Below, in pieces: positions 7,501 to 7,937 of a DNA stretch of 7,937 nucleotides. Every line of letters begins with the position of its first letter. Position 1 is the first letter of the stretch. The position numbers were made by a program, and so were the translations under genes. The DNA comes from Acidobacteriota bacterium (GTDB lineage Bacteria; Acidobacteriota; Terriglobia; Terriglobales; SCQP01), in the NCBI GenBank assembly GCA_021818645.1, contig JAKATS010000115.1:1-7937 (forward strand), given 5' to 3'. The notes beneath the pieces are model-generated. The model searched no databases. It worked only from the letters and a program-made list of their open reading frames with translations, and was not told the DNA's origin.

Positions 7501-7937
7501 TCGCCTGGATCATCTGCGGGAATTGCGGAGTGAGCGCGAGCAGGTGCGCCTGGCAGGCGTGATCGCCGGACTGCAAATCAAGCGCAATAAGCGGGGTGAG
7601 AACTGGGCGGTGGCGCGGCTGGAAAATCGCGAGGGCAACATCGAAATGCTGTGTTTTGCCGAGCCGTTTCGCCGTTATGGAGAACTGCTTCGCACCACCA
7701 TTCCAGTGTTGGCTCGCGGCCGCTGGCTGGCCGACAGCGACGGCGCAGCCCGGCTGCAGTTGGAGGAATTAAGCGAGCTGGCGCGGGAGCGGGTCCAGCC
7801 GCCGCGGGCCATGATCCTACGCGTGGATCTGGATCGACTGGAACCTGAACCCGCTCGCGCCCTGCCGGAAATCCTGAACCGGAAGCCTGGCCCCACCCGG
7901 CTGCATTTATATCTGCGCAGCGAGCGCGAGCATTTCG
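4592..7937 (+). CDS. dnaE: DNA polymerase III alpha subunit (DnaE), 3' end cut off
   Basis: This is the replicative DNA polymerase catalytic subunit, 1115 residues visible and open to the window edge; E. coli DnaE has 1160. It starts at ATG 4592, giving MADSFVHLHVHSDYS, the usual N-terminus. The PHP domain (1 to about 280) keeps its metal ligands: H7/H9/H11 in HLHVHS, D42-H43 in TDHGN, E68, H88, and D206/H208 in NDCH. E. coli has lost several of these, so intrinsic PHP 3'-5' exonuclease proofreading is plausible. Polymerase aspartates are in PDIDVDF (D409, D411) and KMDFLGL (D562). GKKKPEE (710-716) and GYGFNKSHAAAYA (from 752) are conserved. The HhH region GLNRRVLESLVKSGALD is followed by QHGLF (913-917), matching the internal beta-clamp motif. 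An OB fold begins near 985. The tau-contacting C-terminus is outside the window. It probably shares a transcript with the two genes upstream. Confidence 0.97.
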   Translation, partial: MADSFVHLHVHSDYSLLDGACQVTSLVEQAASQGMPAVALTDHGNLYGAVAFYEAARARGIRPIIGCELYVCKNEDHRAEGKDDTYHHLVVLCENQQGYRNLVKIVSEASLHGFYYKPRISKKYLAEHSQGLIGLSACLKGEVQEFLLQDQPEAALRTAAEFQDIFGKGGFYLEIQDQGLEQEKRILPAQAELARRAGLPLVATNDCHYLHHADAASHEVLLCVQTGKRMSDSQRMRFSTDQFYFKSAEEMRQVFAEFTPALQRTLEVAERCHLEIAPVDHPFPHFEVPAGHTLNSYLEHLARAGLEARSSRIASRRQQGKACPPLEQYQERLARELAVIQKMNYAGYFLIVWDFIRYARENGIAVGPGRGSAAGSLVSYALSITDLDPLEHGLLFERFLNSERISMPDIDVDFCMERRGEVIEYVTRKYGRENVCQIITFGTLGAKAAIKDVGRALDMPYAEVDRLAKLVPNQLNITLEQALAHEPALRGQVEQDGRVKELLDHARRLEGLARHAGMHAAGVVIAPRPLTEWVPLARTARQEIVTQYDLNGLEKLGLLKMDFLGLTTLTILQEARRLIEARGQRVDWDAISEEDPSAYEVFCRGLTSGIFQFESNGMRDILRRYRPDKLSDLTALNALYRPGPIQGGMIDDFIDRKHGRKKIEYDLPGLEPILAETLGVFLYQEQVMQAAHELAGYSLGEADLLRRAMGKKKPEEMARQRETFIAGATARGLPRDRVARVFDLMEQFAGYGFNKSHAAAYAVIAFRSAWLKAHFPLEFMAALLTLQMGNTDNVALYIQECRAMQIAVLPPDINVSDARFTPSAGAIRFGLEAIKNLGANAVRSILEERTRGGAFSDLPDLCQRVGGLNRRVLESLVKSGALDDWGARAALCEELDGALDQAQKHLRDQAQGQHGLFLQFEAAQPAPAKARKPEWDALTKLQHEKEMLGMYVSAHPLDDYDDLLLELEADRLDHLRELRSEREQVRLAGVIAGLQIKRNKRGENWAVARLENREGNIEMLCFAEPFRRYGELLRTTIPVLARGRWLADSDGAARLQLEELSELARERVQPPRAMILRVDLDRLEPEPARALPEILNRKPGPTRLHLYLRSEREHF

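Overview
The window looks like an ordinary chromosomal segment from a moderately GC-rich, Gram-negative, LPS-making bacterium. An lpxD gene implies lipid A. The dnaE family type (intact PHP metal site, internal clamp-binding motif) and the small protein encoded upstream of lpxD remind me of Acidobacteriota. That placement is from memory of similar sequences, not a search, and I hold it at about even odds. I see no insertion sequence, prophage, CRISPR array, tRNA or rRNA.

Layout. (1) Bases 1-348, plus strand: the C-terminal part of a PlsC-type acyltransferase, cut by the window edge. (2) Bases 349-439: a convergent spacer with a perfect 10-bp inverted repeat. (3) Bases 440-1917, minus strand: a two-gene unit, an unrecognised 162-residue protein followed with a 4-base ATGA overlap by lpxD (UDP-3-O-acylglucosamine N-acyltransferase). 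(4) Bases 1918-2163: a divergent spacer where promoters for both directions should lie. (5) Bases 2164-7937, plus strand: a probable three-gene run. It comprises a XerD-type tyrosine recombinase with all catalytic residues, a CCA-adding/poly(A)-polymerase-family protein, and dnaE (replicative DNA polymerase III alpha), which runs off the right edge.

The most interesting item is the middle gene of that run. It keeps the overall class II nucleotidyltransferase layout, but the key residues in three separate active-site motifs are substituted: the DxD metal-binding pair reads HxD, the RRDFT motif reads SRGFT, and the EDxxR nucleotide-selecting motif reads QDxxL. It also ends in an Arg-Gly tail. 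I infer an RNA-binding pseudoenzyme, or an enzyme with altered chemistry, rather than a working CCA-adding enzyme.

How the genes relate: the left half is envelope lipid synthesis (phosphatidic acid formation, lipid A). The right half is chromosome replication and dimer resolution, with one RNA-related protein between. I found no strong evidence for a wholly new multi-gene system. The degenerate nucleotidyltransferase and the small protein coupled to lpxD are the parts worth following.
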